NCBI GenBank assembly: GCA_002104935.1
Contig: MCGT01000008.1
Span: 434,001-498,000, forward strand
DNA length: 64,000 bases
Direction of reading: 5' to 3'
Source of the DNA: Hesseltinella vesiculosa
Taxonomy: Eukaryota > Mucoromycota > Mucoromycetes > Mucorales > Cunninghamellaceae
Position 1 is the stretch's first letter; the number at the start of each line of letters is the position of its first letter. This document shows, piece by piece, positions 32,621 to 45,073 of the stretch. The notes under the pieces are model-generated. The model was given only the letters and a program-made list of their open reading frames with translations, had not been told where the DNA came from and searched no databases. The translations under genes and the position numbers were made by a program.

Positions 32621-33394
32621 TGGTCTTTGCAAAAGGGGAATGTCTAGATCGAGATGAGCAAAACGAATAAAAAAAAAAAGATGACCCAACCCCAACGACC
32701 TTTTTTTATGGGTGCACAAGCCTTGCAAGCTCTTCTTTCACTTCATCACTTACACGAAGATGCAAATAGATAAAGTGTATGGATAAAAGAAGACGACAAA
32801 CACCGAATAGAGAGAATGAGAGAGTCAAGAGGATGGATGATGAATAGATGAAAAAAAAAAAAAGAGAGAGAAGAAAAAGGGCCAAAAAGCCCAAAAAAGT
32901 AACGCTTTGCAAGGCTCAAAGCAGCCAATCATGTGTCTCGGATCTTTTCACTTTTCCCACCCCTCTCTCCCTTCCTTCCTCTATTACTACTTTTTCTACT
33001 GATCCTGATATGTTAAAGTGGATGCGAATGCACCATACCAGTGTCTTTTCATTTGGACCAACATCCTTTTCTTCACCACTTTTTCCACCGCCCTGGAAAG
33101 ACGCTTAGTGATTGGTCGGGGGCCGTCGGACTTTTCAGGGCGGATTTTTTAAGGTGTGGAGGTTTTTTTTTTCTGTTCACTCTTTTCTTTCTTTCTTTCT
33201 CCCTCAGATTATTATACAATGTAAGCGCTCGAGAGGTTGTCAATGTCAAGTAGAAAAAGGATATGCTGTCCCACCGTTGCAGCGTATTGATCATGGATGG
33301 ATGGATAGCTGGATAGATTCGTTGTAGAAAAGAGATGGATGGATGGACGACGCAGTGAAACTCACCTACTTTTTTTTTTGTTTTGATTCTGAAG
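32621..33394. promoter_or_regulatory. Divergent upstream region of the GATA factor and uS5 genes
   Basis: About 770 nt between the presumed 5' end of the GATA gene and the uS5 start codon. It contains GGAT-rich microrepeats (33290-33350, GGATGGATGG) and pyrimidine tracts (33175-33210) before uS5, like those seen at ribosomal protein gene starts. No protein-coding region recognised. Confidence 0.5.
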
Positions 33395-34279
33395 ATGGCT
33401 GATTCTGCTCCTCGTGGTAAGCGATCCATGCATTGACAAAGATAAAGCTTTAACATTTGTTCTCTTTATAGGACGTGGCGGTTTTGGACGCGGTAGAGGC
33501 GGCCGTGGTCGCGGCGGACGTGGTCGTCGTGGGTAAATAGACAACAACCATCCTGAAATGATCCAACGTTCTCACTCTTTTTTTCATAATGATTCAACAG
33601 TGGCGACGAAAAGAACGAATGGAACCCTGTTACCAAGTTGGGTCGTCTTGTAAAGGCTGGCAAGATCAAGTCGATTGAAGAAATCTACTTGTTCTCTTTG
33701 CCCATCAAGGAATACCAAATTGTGGACCACTTCTTGCCCAAGCTCCAAGACCAAGTGATGAAGATCATGCCCGTGCAAAAGCAAACCCGTGCCGGTCAAC
33801 GTACCCGCTTCAAGGCCTTCGTTGTCATCGGTGACAGCGACGGTCATGTCGGTTTGGGTGTCAAGTGCTCCAAGGAAGTCGCCACCTCCATCCGTGGTGC
33901 TATCATCTTGGCCAAGCTCTCCATCATCCCTGTCCGTCGTGGTTTCTGGGGCTCTTCCCTTGGTGAACCCCACACCGTGCCCTGCAAGGTCACTGGTAAG
34001 TGTGGTTCTTCCGTGTGCCGTTTGATCCCTGCCCCCCGTGGTACTGGTATTGTCGGTGCCCCCGTCCCCAAGAAGGTCCTCCAACTCGCCGGTATTACCG
34101 ATTGTTACACCTCTTCCCGTGGTTCCACCCGTACCCTTGGTAACTTTGTCAAGGCTACCTTTGCTGCCATTGGTAACACCTATGGTTTCTTGACCCCTGA
34201 CCTCTGGACCGAAACTGAATTCGCCAAGGCTCCCTTCCAAGAATTCACTGACTTCCTCGCTCAAAAGCAACGCAAGTAG
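33395..34279 (+). CDS. RPS2: 40S ribosomal protein uS5 (RPS2)
   Basis: Three exons: 33395-33416, 33472-33532, 33601-34279; 762 nt, 253 residues, normal for eukaryotic uS5. Residues 1-30 are an RGG-rich extension ([20 protein letters not shown]), a known arginine-methylation target. The conserved body includes [49 protein letters not shown] and YGFLTPDLW. Family knowledge: uS5 lines the mRNA entry channel of the 40S subunit and affects decoding accuracy. Codon use is strongly biased to C/T-ending codons (AAG, GGT, GTC), as in highly expressed genes. Short early introns are typical of fungal ribosomal protein genes. Confidence 0.98.
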
Positions 34280-34505
34280 ATTTCTCGCACTCCTCTTCCT
34301 TTCACTCCCCCTCCCCATCAAATCATGTATGTGAATTTTAGCAAATCCCCATTTTGTTAGTTCTCTTTTGTTCATCTGGCCATTGTTCATTTGAACCGTA
34401 CTTATTTTTTTGCAAGAAAAATAAAAAAAAACCCCCATTTTTTGGATATAAAAAAAAAGCTGCACATAAGCGTTTTCTTTTTACTGCAACGTTGTCGGTG
34501 ACTAC

Positions 34506-35937
34506 CTAAAAGATGGTCCCATCGCTCTAGGGAAAGGATACCAGTGAGTGTCTATTTTTTTTTCTTTGGTTTTTTTTACTTTGATAGCAATAGGAGGCCC
34601 ACCGTGCGAGGGGCGCAGCTGTGCAGCAATCTCTCGACCAGCCGTCCAAGTGCCAGCTTCCAGCACCTGGGCCAAGGTCAGTGACACTTGGAGCTTCTGT
34701 TGCACTGCTTGATGAATCTTGTCCAGAAAAACCACAGTCAAAGCGCGCCATTCGACAATCAGCGGGTCCGACCCATCGAACAGAGGCACAGTCAAATCTT
34801 GCTGATGCTGATCTTGGGCATAGTGGATCCCACGCTCATATTCTTTGGGTTTCAGCTTCAGCACGCCATGATCAACCAGCAAACCTCCATTACGGTATTC
34901 AGGCAGGCCGGTCATGACTTCCAAGCCTTCCACTTGGAGCCCCAGTGCACTTTGTTGCAGGCCATCCAGCAATGAGTACGTCAGCCATTGTGATAACTTA
35001 TGGAACGGAACCATGTTTTCATAGTTTCCTCGGTCCATTAGGCATGGAATTGGCCATACGTCACCCAGTGGCACGTCATGGATCACATATCGGGCGGGCC
35101 ACATTGGTCCCAGGCCCATCACCACCTGCCACACTTCACGTACTTGAATGATCTTGTCGGGGCTTTTTTCCAGTAAGTAATCTAACCTGAGGAATGAGTA
35201 TCGTATTTTTTTTTTCCCCTTGTTAATGAGCGGTTTGCCATACCTACGAGATGACCAGGGCGACAGGAGGTCCCACGTTGGAAGAAAACTTGCTGGGTCA
35301 AAATCAATGGCAGCTTTTGCAACAATTGGACTCGCCCTTCCAAGCCAGCCATGGGGTTCTCATCCGATACTTGGAATCCCTTTGCCATTTGGTCCACGGT
35401 CAACAGCTCCAAGCCTTGGGCTAATAAAAGAAATAAGTATGGAAGCAGAAGAGCTGGAGAGCAATTACCAGTGACTTGTTGCTTGTGGTTAGGATCATGC
35501 GAAAAATAGCCTTTTACAAACATGTCCAAAGAAGCAATGGCCAGGCCCTCAGAGCGACCGATCTTGTCGCCATTGCTGCACGTGTAGACCCACTGCTGGC
35601 CAGCCCCGGCATCCACCAACACAGATACCATGATCAAGTCCATGACCATGCGTGTTTGTTCCAAGGGGTCCTTGCCATCAGCAGCCCATTGCTGATACAG
35701 CTCCGCCACACGGTCAGTACCAAAATGGTTCAAGCGCGAGTGTGGTGGGATCTTGTCGTATTGATTACCAAACCGCTGATGGGTCACTTGCTCTACATGC
35801 GTAACGACTTTATCGAACTGGGTCTCGTCAATGTCAAAGTAGTCAAGCTGATTTTGTTTGCCTTTGTCATACACTTCATAGCACCGTTCGCGCACTGCTT
35901 CTAGAGTGAGTAGATATTCTTCGGGAACAATTGTCAT
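34506..35937 (-). CDS. URC4: URC4/Urg3 family uracil catabolism protein (DUF1688)
   Basis: Four exons: 35937-35469, 35420-35244, 35181-34580, 34526-34506; 1269 nt, 422 residues. The start MTIVPEEYLLTLEAVRERC and internal segments (PPHSRLNHF, LVDAGAGQQWVY, RSEGLAIASLDMF, ENPMAGLEGRVQLL, GDVWPIPCL, VPFHKLSQWLTYSL) match the DUF1688 family. The tiny last exon gives SDGTIF and the stop. The join of exons 2 and 3 needs the inner GTATGG donor and the GTTAG acceptor; only this keeps the conserved LVDYLLEKSPDK reading. Family knowledge: URC4 is required for the Urc pathway of uracil degradation in Lachancea and is induced by uracil in fission yeast (urg3); its biochemical step is not settled. Upstream frames to 36072 are open but lack conservation. 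The other Urc genes are not in this window. Confidence 0.9.
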
Positions 35938-36350
35938 GGCGTAAGAATGGCGTAAGAATGAAGAGAAAGGAAAGAAAAGATACAAAAAGAAATCGTGAGA
36001 AGTTCGCCCCCCCTTTTTTTCTTTTGAATTGCGTTTCATTTTTTTATGCAGCCCAAATTTGGTAGTAGTCATTTTTGTGTGACAAGCGCTTATCCCTGTT
36101 TCCTACATGGTCTTAAAGAGTGGACTGTTTTTGTTACTGTTTCTTCCATCCAAGTGAAATGAAGATGGGCGTAGAATGTCGTTGAAACAACTTTCAAGCA
36201 TGTCGGAAATGCGTGGACCGCGCAGTGGCCAAGCGTGACACTTTTTTTTTTTCGTTGTCGCGGCGCGCCGAAAGCAAGCAGGCACCTTTTTTTTTTTTTT
36301 TTTTTTTTTTCCTTTCTTTTCTTTTTATCCTTTTGAAATAAAAAAAGATC
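35938..36350. promoter_or_regulatory. Divergent promoter region of URC4 and CTF4
   Basis: About 410 nt between head-to-head starts. Contains two T runs (36241-36252 and 36287-36310) and an AGGCACC-flanked GC-rich patch at 36255-36285 (GCGGCGCGCCG). An MCB-like ACGCG was looked for as a replication-gene signal and not found with confidence. Confidence 0.45.
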
Positions 36351-39300
36351 ATGACCTTTACTTCATTGGCTTACAAACCCAATGCAAGGTAAACAATCAT
36401 AGTACGCCAATGTCTATGTTACTGACTGTCATCTTTCCTCGCCCCTTTTACTCTTTGGTACAAATCAAACCCTCAATAGTCAACTTGTAGCCGGCTGCCA
36501 AAATGGACAGATCAAATTCTTTCAGGCCGATGCCCCCAACGAATACATCGAATTGGTAGACGATCATCAAGAGGGCCACCCTGTTCAAGCCTTGGGTACG
36601 ACTGTAAGTTGCCTCTTTTACAGTATCCAAGAAACCACCTTGGCAGGTGGCTGATTCTTTTTTTTTTTTCAATCTAGAACAAACACTTGGTCTCTGCCAG
36701 TACCGATGGCAAAGTGGTTTTGTTTGATATCGACGATAATATGTTTACCAATATGCTGATTCGAAGTGCTGAGCCCATCAGAGACATCTCTGTGGCTCGT
36801 GATGGCCGTAAAGTGGCCGTGGCCTCCGAGTAATGTTGTTCTTTACCTCTCGTCCACTTGGCTCACTCTTGTTTTATTTTATTACCCTAGTGAAAACATA
36901 ATACGTATCTTATTGACCGATCCTGGCAGCAGCAACAGCATGGTACAGTTACAAGGGCATATCAAGACCGTGAAATCCGTGGCCTTTGATCCTCAACAGC
37001 GCTACCTTGTGTCAAGCGATTGCGACGGCACCGTCATTGTATGGGACTTGGAAATGAGCCCCCCCAGCCCTATCAAGCTCTTCAAACACCAAATAGCCCC
37101 ATCTTTACCGGATACACAGCTAAACCACTCGATTGCCTGGCATCCGCGGGGTGCTTACTTTGTCATGCCTGACCGCCAAGGAAGTAAGTTCTCCCTACAC
37201 TTTCGTCCAAGATTGCCCAACAGTGATCTTAACTTGCCCTTATTTTTCACCAACAGAGCTTCAACTCGTCACAAGAAAGAAATGGGCTGTCGCCCATACA
37301 CTCGCAAATAACAAAAACGTAATAATGACTTAGCAAAACGGAAGAACCCAACTTTTTTTTTTTTTTTTTTTTTTGCACATACGTGTAGGACATCATGGCT
37401 GTAGCCTGGTCCCCTGATGGGCAATACCTTGCAGCTGGTGGAAAACACAAGCAGATCTCTATTTGGGATATCGCCAAACGCAAAATCTTCGCACAGAAAA
37501 ATGCTGGCAGCGATGTCACCGCCCTGGCCTGGCATCCCCATCGCCATGATCTGGCCTACGCGGTAGGTAGTACAGGCGGGATTCACGCATCGCAGAAAAT
37601 AGAACGACTCATCCTTTTTTCCTTCATGGCAGACGATCGACGGCGAAGCTTTGGATATTTGGACAGACTGTGCACCAGAAACTACGCAAGGGTCATCGAT
37701 GACAGCATCAGCCCCTGATTTTTTGAACGACATGGCAGATGCTGATGAATTGAACTTGATGGACGGCGACCACTCGATCCTAGGGGACAATGAAGACCAG
37801 ATTCTCGATGATGGTGACGACGTGGACGATGAAAATTTGTTCTCGGACGATATGGACAGCATCCATCCAGATGGAAACGATCAACAACGTCCGGCACAAC
37901 AGCCGCCCATGATGGCCCCAGGTAAAGCAAAAGTGATGTAAAAGTGAAGAAAGAATGCTGACACAGTCGTTTTTTGTTTATGCTTCGCCAGGCCCAGTAA
38001 CCTCATTGGACTGGCCCATCAGATTCCAACCAGGGTCAACCAAGTTTAAAGACATGGCCACCCCTACCACACCCCACGAAAGCGAACGCCGCTACCTTGA
38101 CTTCAATATGGTCGGCTGTGTCTACACCATCTACCAAGCATCCCACTCTATTATCAATGTTGACTTACATGACCAGTCAGAACACCGCAACTTCCACTTT
38201 TCAGACTATCTCCATTATACCATGGCAGCCCTTGCCTCCTCTGGCCTGGCGCTTGCAGTCGAAGGGCAAGAAACTGTCAAGGAAAAGAAGCCACGCGAAC
38301 GCGATCAGCAAGATCTTGAAGACTTGGAAAACCTGGATGAAGATGAAGACGACGACGACGACGACAATGAACCTAAAATAGAATATACTGCCTCCATTCT
38401 GTCCTACCGCCCATTGTCTTCTGTTTCCACACAAAAAGAATGGTCTGTGCATCTTCCTCTAGGTGAAGATGTTGAAGGTAAGAAAGCAAGAGTCATCTGA
38501 CAAAGCTAACGCTAAGTAACCTATTTTCTTCGTCGTAGCTGTTGCCATCAACGACAATGCGTTGCTGGCCGTGACATCCAAGGGCTATGTCCGTATTTAC
38601 TCATTGTCGGGGGTACAGACACACATCTTTTGTGTGCAAGACGTGGTATCCGTCGTGGCGCGCTCAGACCTGGCTCTGTTGGTATGTGCCGTAGGTCCCA
38701 CCCTCAACAATGCCCAGCAAAACCTGGAATACATCCTCTTCAGCTCCAGTGAAAATGATATCCTGCACCGCGGCCAGCTACCAATCTCCATCGAGTCAGA
38801 ACTGACTTGGATCGGCTTCTCTGAGACCTGCCAGCCCGCCGCCTACGACTCCAAATGCATTTTGCGCGTCCTCCATCGCCAGCGCCGCCCTGGTCAAGCT
38901 GCGTGGGTGCCGGTCTTTGATGGTGTCGCCCATGCTGCTCGTATCGGCCGCACCGAAACCTACTGGCCTATTGGCTTACTTCAAGATCGACTTATGTCCA
39001 TTGTGCTTCGAGTAACACCCTGGCTCATTGAACGAAAAAATCATAACCACTTATCCAACTTTTTTTCCCCCCGGCTACATAGGGACAAAACAAAGAACCC
39101 TATTTCCCTGTGCCCACAGCCTCCGAAGTCGAACTAAGGATGCCTACGGCTGCAATGGACAACCAATATGATACACTAGAAGAAGCGTACGTGATCTCAT
39201 TCAATCAAAAGGGGGACATAGTCGTCTTACCAGCCTCCCCTCTTTTTTCTGTAGTTTATTGCGCAAACGGGTCAACACCATGCATGAAAGGGATGAAGCA

Positions 39301-39874
39301 TCAGCCACCGATACAGCCGAACAGTACGCACCCGAGCTCATGCAAGCTGATTTGGATATGGACAGATTTATTTTACAACTCATCCAGGTAGCCCCCGGCA
39401 AAGAAGAGAAGAGGAAAAAAAAAAAGCGATATTGATGCGATTCTTTTCAAGATGGCCTGCAAGAATGGTCGTTTGAATCGAGCACTAGATCTGGCGCAAA
39501 CCTTGCACATGGCTAGATCAATGGATGCGGCAATCCGGATTGCCGCTCGTGACCAGCATTCCGCATTAGCCGAGCGCATGGTCGACATCAAGGAGCAGCA
39601 GTTTTTGAACCAGGATCGAGAAGTAAACCATCACTCGACATCGCTCGAACAATTCCAAGAATCACAGGTGGACCTGTTCCCTTCAGCTACTTCCACCATG
39701 AAGAGCGACCTTGCCTTCATCGACCGAGACACCAGTGAAGCTTCACTGTTTCTACCATCACGAAAACGCGCTGCCCCCGTTGACCCCAACGAACTGGACG
39801 TATCAGGCATCGATTTTAACGACGACTTTGAAGATTCCATGGATTTGTCGCCATTACCTAAACGGTCACGATAG
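36351..39874 (+). CDS. CTF4: Replisome hub protein CTF4/WDHD1/Mcl1
   Basis: About eleven exons from ATG 36351 (MTFTSLAYKPNA) to the stop at 39872-39874. N-terminal WD40 repeats are seen in QLVAGCQNGQIKFFQ, KHLVSASTDGKVVLFDI, HIKTVKSVAFDPQQRYLVSS with CDGTVIVWD, and MAVAWSPDGQYLAAGGKHKQ with ISIWDI. An acidic linker follows (about 37740-37900), then the SepB/second propeller domain (VTSLDWPIRFQPGS, LAVTSKGYVRIYSL, WPIGLLQDRLM) and the helical bundle (MACKNGRLNRALDLAQTLHM). The C-terminus is acidic with short basic end PLPKRSR. No HMG box, unlike vertebrate WDHD1. Family knowledge: a trimeric hub linking CMG helicase to DNA polymerase alpha and to sister cohesion. Introns contain poly-T stretches (37352-37373). 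Confidence 0.92.
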
Positions 39875-40208
39875 ACGCCTTTCTCCTATCCCATCTTTTG
39901 CCATAAATAAAACAACACCATTTATCTTTAAAAGAATAGCCATGCTGGAAGACGCGACGTTTGGGGGAATCACGCTACAAAACGCAAAGAAGCAGAAGGC
40001 GAAGTTGGGCTTGACAACTCGGGGAGGTTGAACGGACAGGCAAACAGGTAGAGATCCATCCGGTGGTTCTTTCCCATTGCCTTCATTGGCTATGGTGCGT
40101 TGGCGCCTTGGTACGTAAAACGACTTTTGCTCCCCCCCCCCTCTCTCCTCTCACTCTTGTATCCTCAGATATTGTTGCTTGGATATTGAATGCTGAAAGG
40201 AAATGTAT
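39875..40208. other. Intergenic, no gene recognised
   Basis: Convergent 3' flanks of CTF4 and the zinc-ribbon gene. An AATAAA at about 39906 is a likely polyadenylation signal for CTF4. An open frame to 40031 is a continuation of noncoding sequence. Confidence 0.5.
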
Positions 40209-40945
40209 TTACTGAAAGAGTGGAGTGGCCATCAAACTGTCAACTAGTGGAATATTTGCGTCAGGCATAACTTGGTCGCATAACCCATCAAGCCAAGCCA
40301 TAGTGTCTAGCGAGTCCATAGCAGATAGAGTGTTCTGAAAAGGCTCTTCGTCCTTGGGGGTGACCGCGGTGCTGCTCGAGGTTGTGTCGTCATCGTTTAA
40401 TAAATCTGCAATGTCCATGAGGGTATAATTGGTTCCTGTGATAGGCGAAGGGGTGGGTAAGGAGAGTTCTATTAAAAAAAACGACATAAGCAAAAGGCAG
40501 CATCCACACATGTAATCTTTACGTTTTGAGACTGCTAAAGTCCCTTGTGAACTGCATTGGTTCGGTAGAGCTAGGCCTAGGGTTATCAATGGAGCTGATG
40601 CTGCAGGTCGTGGCGGGGTCGCTTTTTGTTCAGCATCGCAGTTCATTTTTTGGGCATTGAGCAATGGTTCTGATCGCGGCTGAGATCGCTTGACATGATC
40701 TGCTGTCTTTTCCACAATGTAAGTCATGGCATCGGGCTGATTGAATGGATAATCGCACTGTAACAATAAAATAATCATATTAATCATCCACTCTCAGGCA
40801 GCCGTCAACTTATTTTTTTTTCTTCCAATTTTGTTACCTTGACATTTTCACACATGCTGATACTTGTATCCAGGTGCATCCAATACTCTTGTACCTGTGA
40901 TGAGCATTGTGGGCAAACACTTGACTTGGCTCTCGAGAGAGGCAT
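40209..40945 (-). CDS. Small zinc-ribbon protein with USPL1-like N-terminal motif
   Basis: Three exons: 40945-40838, 40757-40523, 40468-40209; 603 nt, 200 residues. The N-terminus has CPQCSSQVQEYWMHLD then MCENVKCDYPFN, i.e. C-x2-C and C-x4-C pairs 20 residues apart, completed across intron 1. The layout CPxC ... CxxxxCxYP resembles the N-terminal zinc ribbon of the SUMO peptidase-like USPL1, and that likeness is from memory. The remainder is hydrophilic, with a Ser/Thr-rich acidic stretch (DLLNDDDTTSSSTAVTPKDE) and short amphipathic segments such as MDSLDTMAWLDGLCDQV that look like acidic activation or interaction motifs. No peptidase domain. Role unknown, probably nuclear. Confidence 0.6.
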
Positions 40946-41124
40946 TTTGGTATAATGAGAGTGGATTCCAGGAAGCGAAAAAAAAAAGAAGACTTTGCGC
41001 ACAGCGCGACAAAAAAGCTCAGAAATGTTCAGAAAAGCCACACCGCTCTTTTTTTTTCCCGGTCGGCATTTTACTAGTATTCTTGGCTGGCAGCCTCAAA
41101 GGGTGGGAAAAAAAGTGGTAGGAA

Positions 41125-43017
41125 TTATTTCTTTCTCTTGAGATTTTTAGCAAACTTGCGGAACCCTATGACGTTTTTCAGAGCTTCAAATGAGGGACGG
41201 ACAGGTGCAATGCGTGGTCGAACAGATCCGGCTGTTGAGAGAGGAGCAGGGTGCGGGGCAGTAGGAGCAGAACGACTAGGAGCGCTGGTATTGGTTCTTG
41301 AGCGGAATTTAGACACAGTTCCAATTGGCCGTGAACTACCCAAAGGTGGCTTCGGTTGCGAAATTTCTGGCTCGTCATCACTGTCTTCAAGTTCATCGAT
41401 TTCTTCTTCTTTGGGATGGACAGGTGGTACAGGCTTAGGGGCACGCGAAGGTGCAGATGAGGTTGCAGCCTTAAGCTCTTTGGATGGCTTTTTGCGCTTA
41501 CTAGGTGGATTGTCATGCTTCGGCTCGCTCTCTGCTTGTGCTGGTACAGGCTGGGTGTCTGCCAGGTTGGAAAGAACAAATCGAAGATGTTCCAGTTGGG
41601 AATTAAGGGTAGCAGCTTCCCAGTCGGCACTGGCGTGTTGCCTTTCAAGTTCAGTGCGCTCGTAATTGATCCGTTCATCTTGGTCTAGCAACAGCTGTTG
41701 CAAGCATTGGATATAGACAGCAGTGTCTGCCATCACTTTGTGTCGAGAACGTGGTCGTGATTTCCTGGTAGGAGTATAGTTGTTTTGCGGGCTACTAGCG
41801 GGTCTATCACTGAAGTAAACGCCGCCAATCCATCCAGAATTCAGGTCATCATTTAGAGGTTCCGGTAGCTGAGCTCGGGTTTCAACAGCAATGACATCCT
41901 CGGTTCGTGGCATACGTTGCGGCGTGTAAATCGTTCGAGGTTTCTCAGGGAGCAACCGGATAAAATCCCATGGCTCTAACCCCCCAAAGAATCAGCATCA
42001 GTCAAAATTTTGTACTTGGACGAACATTTTTTTTTTACGAAGCGATTCAATGCCTTCTTCTCCTTGCTTCTGTTCCAATTCTTCTTCATCTTGTTCTGGC
42101 GCGTCCGATCCGTCTTCATCACGCGCTTTTCCGGGCTTCGCTTTGATACGTCTGCCACGTATAGACCACCGGGGCGGACAATGGAGATATTTGAGCAACT
42201 CAGGATCGGTTTCATCCACAGGGACAATCGTCAATGCACCGTCATCAATCTTGGCTTGGGTTAAATGGGGAGGATGGTCTCGGCGGATCCAAACTGGAAA
42301 AGGGATTTGCTTTCTGAATGCCTCAAGCATAGCGACGGTTTGGGTACGTGTCGAGAAGGTATCGAAGCGGACGTTGCTGCTGTCTGCCAGGTCGATGCAA
42401 ACCGGAACAGGACGCTCGAGCGATTCTAAATTGGTTTTGGCGGCAATCGGTCCTGACGCGAGCTGAGATCCTTGGGCCAATGGATTATCAATAAGATGCG
42501 GATTCTTGTTGGTAAAGCTGGTTTGGGTGGTGTAATGCGAGTACTTCTTCTGCCATCGCAAATTCATACTACCGGAGGACTGGTCATTGAGTCGACATTG
42601 AAGGCTATTATCCAGTACATGGACTTGTCGCCATTGTTGGTCCTGTGAATTATCAACTTGATTGGTGGCGTTGGAAGACTTCGTAGGCTGATACTTGCTT
42701 GGATGAAAATTTGAGGTAGGGTCATTATAGAAGAAGTTGGGCATGCTGTCGAATGAGGGCTGAAAGTCTTCATCGTCCGAAACATCATTGTCATATTCTT
42801 CTTCATACACAGCCTTCTTCCCTTTGCTTCTGCGAGGGAGGTGGTGGAGATCACGCTCATCTTCATGATGACGCTTGATGCGTTTTCGTTTTGATCTAGC
42901 GTGTGGGCTACACCCAGAATAAAAAAATGAATGGAACTTCTAAACCACATCCATTCAGCAAGTACGTGTTCACATTTAAATAACTTACGATATACTGGCA
43001 CTCTTTGAAGATGACAT
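41125..43017 (-). CDS. Unidentified charged nuclear-type protein
   Basis: Three exons. The start (MSSSKSASIS) joins over an intron at about 42910-42989 to PHARSKRKRIKRHHEDERDL; a second intron (about 41974-42041) restores SLQPWDFIRLLPEKPRTIYT. Total about 590 residues. A basic nuclear-localisation-like cluster at the start is followed by acidic EEEYDNDVSDDEDF, a central conserved-looking segment (RPVPVCIDLADSSNVRFDTF to LHCPPRWSIRGRR, about 42150-42420), then a probable coiled coil (VYIQCLQQLLLDQDERINYE, 41650-41720) and a Pro/Ser/Lys-rich tail ending KFAKNLKRKK. No family recognised. Composition suggests a chromatin- or transcription-associated subunit, which is inference only. Confidence 0.65.
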
Positions 43018-43951
43018 TTAATAGGAGGCAAAGATGAATGGTATAAGAATCAGCAAATGAGTGTCAATGCAAAAAAAAAAAAAAAGAAAAAAAAAACAAA
43101 AAAAAAAAATAGGGGAGGATTTTTGTTCTCCCTTACCGCTTCCGCTTATTTTTTTTTTTTTTCGTGAATATGGTAACGGAGCCTGCACTTTGTGTAAATG
43201 ATGCATGGCACCCTCTCGCTTACTAACACATTCTGTCTATTTTAATTTAATAGGGATGGCAATCATAATGGCTTGCATGCTAAAAAAACCAACTCACGGT
43301 TCAAGGAAATCTCGGTAGACGATTGAAATGAGATTCACGTAGTTGTTTTACCGTGTTTTTGCAAACCCCCAGAAGATTTAGTCAAGAAATGATTGACATT
43401 GACTTGCATATACCTATGCGGCTTTATTAATAGGTTTGTCACCTTTTGTGCAGATTCATTTACTTTGAGCTTTTGCTGATACCTAGCTACGTCCATTGAG
43501 GAGAGCTGCAGTCAAGAAACTAGAGAATACCATCAGAGAGCGTGACACCTTGGGTCGATAAACATGATAAGCAGATAAATGAACGCATGCTCTTTGGATT
43601 GATTTTTCACTGGGTTAGGCTAGTGTAAAGGTAAGCGGTTGCCATAGACTAAGTTTCTCTGGTTCCTGAGAGTCAATATAACACCTAGTCCCTGCAAAAA
43701 GACGAGCACAACGACATATCTCATGAGCAACTTGCTACTTCCTCCAAAAACGCCTAGTATCAATTCGACTCAAAAGACACCAACTTAAATTTCACTCAGT
43801 TAAAAAAAAGGAGTTCCTCCAACAACGTCGAATTCTTTGGGTGCCTGAGCTCGCCATTCAGTTTTGGTCTTTTTTTTTTACAGTGCATTGGAACTCGAAG
43901 AGATGGCGGGAAATAAAAAATAGCGAGGGCACATTTATTAAAAAGTAGAGA
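43018..43951. other. Intergenic, no gene recognised
   Basis: About 930 nt with A-rich tracts at 43071-43110 and T-rich at 43149-43162. No frame with coding character. It holds the promoter of the 41125-43017 gene and the 3' flank of the secreted-protein gene. Confidence 0.5.
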
Positions 43952-45073
43952 TTACATAAAAATGGAGAGGCCCATAACAACGGCCAGAGCGGATACAAGG
44001 TTCATGGGAGTAGTCGATGAAGCGCTGTTGACAGATTGGGCAGACATAGATTGTTGGCTGGAAGAGCCAGAAGAGGAAGGCTTGGCTCCAGAGGAGTGGG
44101 GAGAAGAGGCAGAGCCTGGAGCTCCCGAGGGGCTGGATGCAGCTGAGGCAGAAGAAGATGGCGAGCCGTTGGAAGGAGCTGCGAAGGAAGAGGAAGTAGG
44201 ATTAGCGACACTGTTTCCGGGTGAACTAGCTGAGGAGCCGCCATTACCAGATGAACTGCCGCTGGAAGTTGGGTTGGCGGAGCTGGATGGGAGGCCGCTG
44301 CCGCCAGTAAGAGGGCCGCTGTAGTCGCCAGGAACGATGCGGGCGCAACCGGCTTGGGAGATGCCTCGGTTACAGTTGACGGGATCGTTCTAATGGGCCG
44401 GATAAACAGGCTGTAAGTTGTCCATTTTTTTTCTAACTCAAGAAGGGGCCATGGCACTTACACAGCAACGCATACAGTAAACGTTGTTCACAGGTTCAAT
44501 AAGGTTTACATAATATGTCCAGCCAGCACATGACGAACCTTGGGGTGCCTATGTTCCAAAATGAAAAAAAAAGTTTGAGCAACCACAGCGTTTTTTTTTT
44601 CTCAGAGGTCTTACGGCAATATCGCATTGACCGCCTTCGTCGGTTGCAAGAAGACCGGCCTTGGTGGGATCGATTTGGCCAGTCACTTGAACGTAGGCGT
44701 CGGTAGCAACATAATGAGCTGAAAGAATAAGACCTGCAGGCATGGTATTGGCGCCGGAAGCTAGAGGGGTGTTGCCCATGCAGTACGCTTGGCTGTCCCA
44801 TTCATTCTATTTCGATGGTACGCACAAAAAACGGGTGAGATAACCTGCAAAAAGTTGTATTTTTTTTTTTTTTTTTTGCACTCTAGGATCGATGGTCGAG
44901 GACACGAGCTTTCCAAAACTTACATCCGAAATTGGCATTCCAGTCACTCCAGGAGGAGGGAGAAACATACAAAAATCATTCGCGTCAGCAACCTGAGCAA
45001 CGATGCCTCCGGCAGCGATTTGTTTCAAGAACGCCATCGACATCGCCACGCTTAATCCGAGCAATTTCACCAT
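43952..45073 (-). CDS. Secreted Cys-containing protein, probably GPI-anchored
   Basis: Four exons: 45073-44924, 44806-44615, 44548-44462, 44389-43952. Residues 1-22 (MVKLLGLSVAMSMAFLKQIA) are a signal peptide. The ectodomain (about 160 residues) has FCMFLPPPGVTGMPISD, YCMGNTPLASG, GQIDPTKAGL, SSCAGWTYYVNLIEPVNNVY with CMRCC, and NRGISQAGCARIVPGDYSG. A Ser/Gly/Ala/Pro-rich stalk of about 100 residues follows, then a hydrophobic C-terminus (LVSALAVVMGLSIFM), the pattern of a GPI-anchor signal. Family: resembles a secreted protein type widespread in Mucoromycota with the FCMFLPP start; no function is known to me. Cell-surface location is inferred from the signal and tail. Confidence 0.8.

Noticed and set aside
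33584..34465. 293-codon minus-strand frame
   Set aside because: Antisense shadow of uS5, caused by its strong codon bias.
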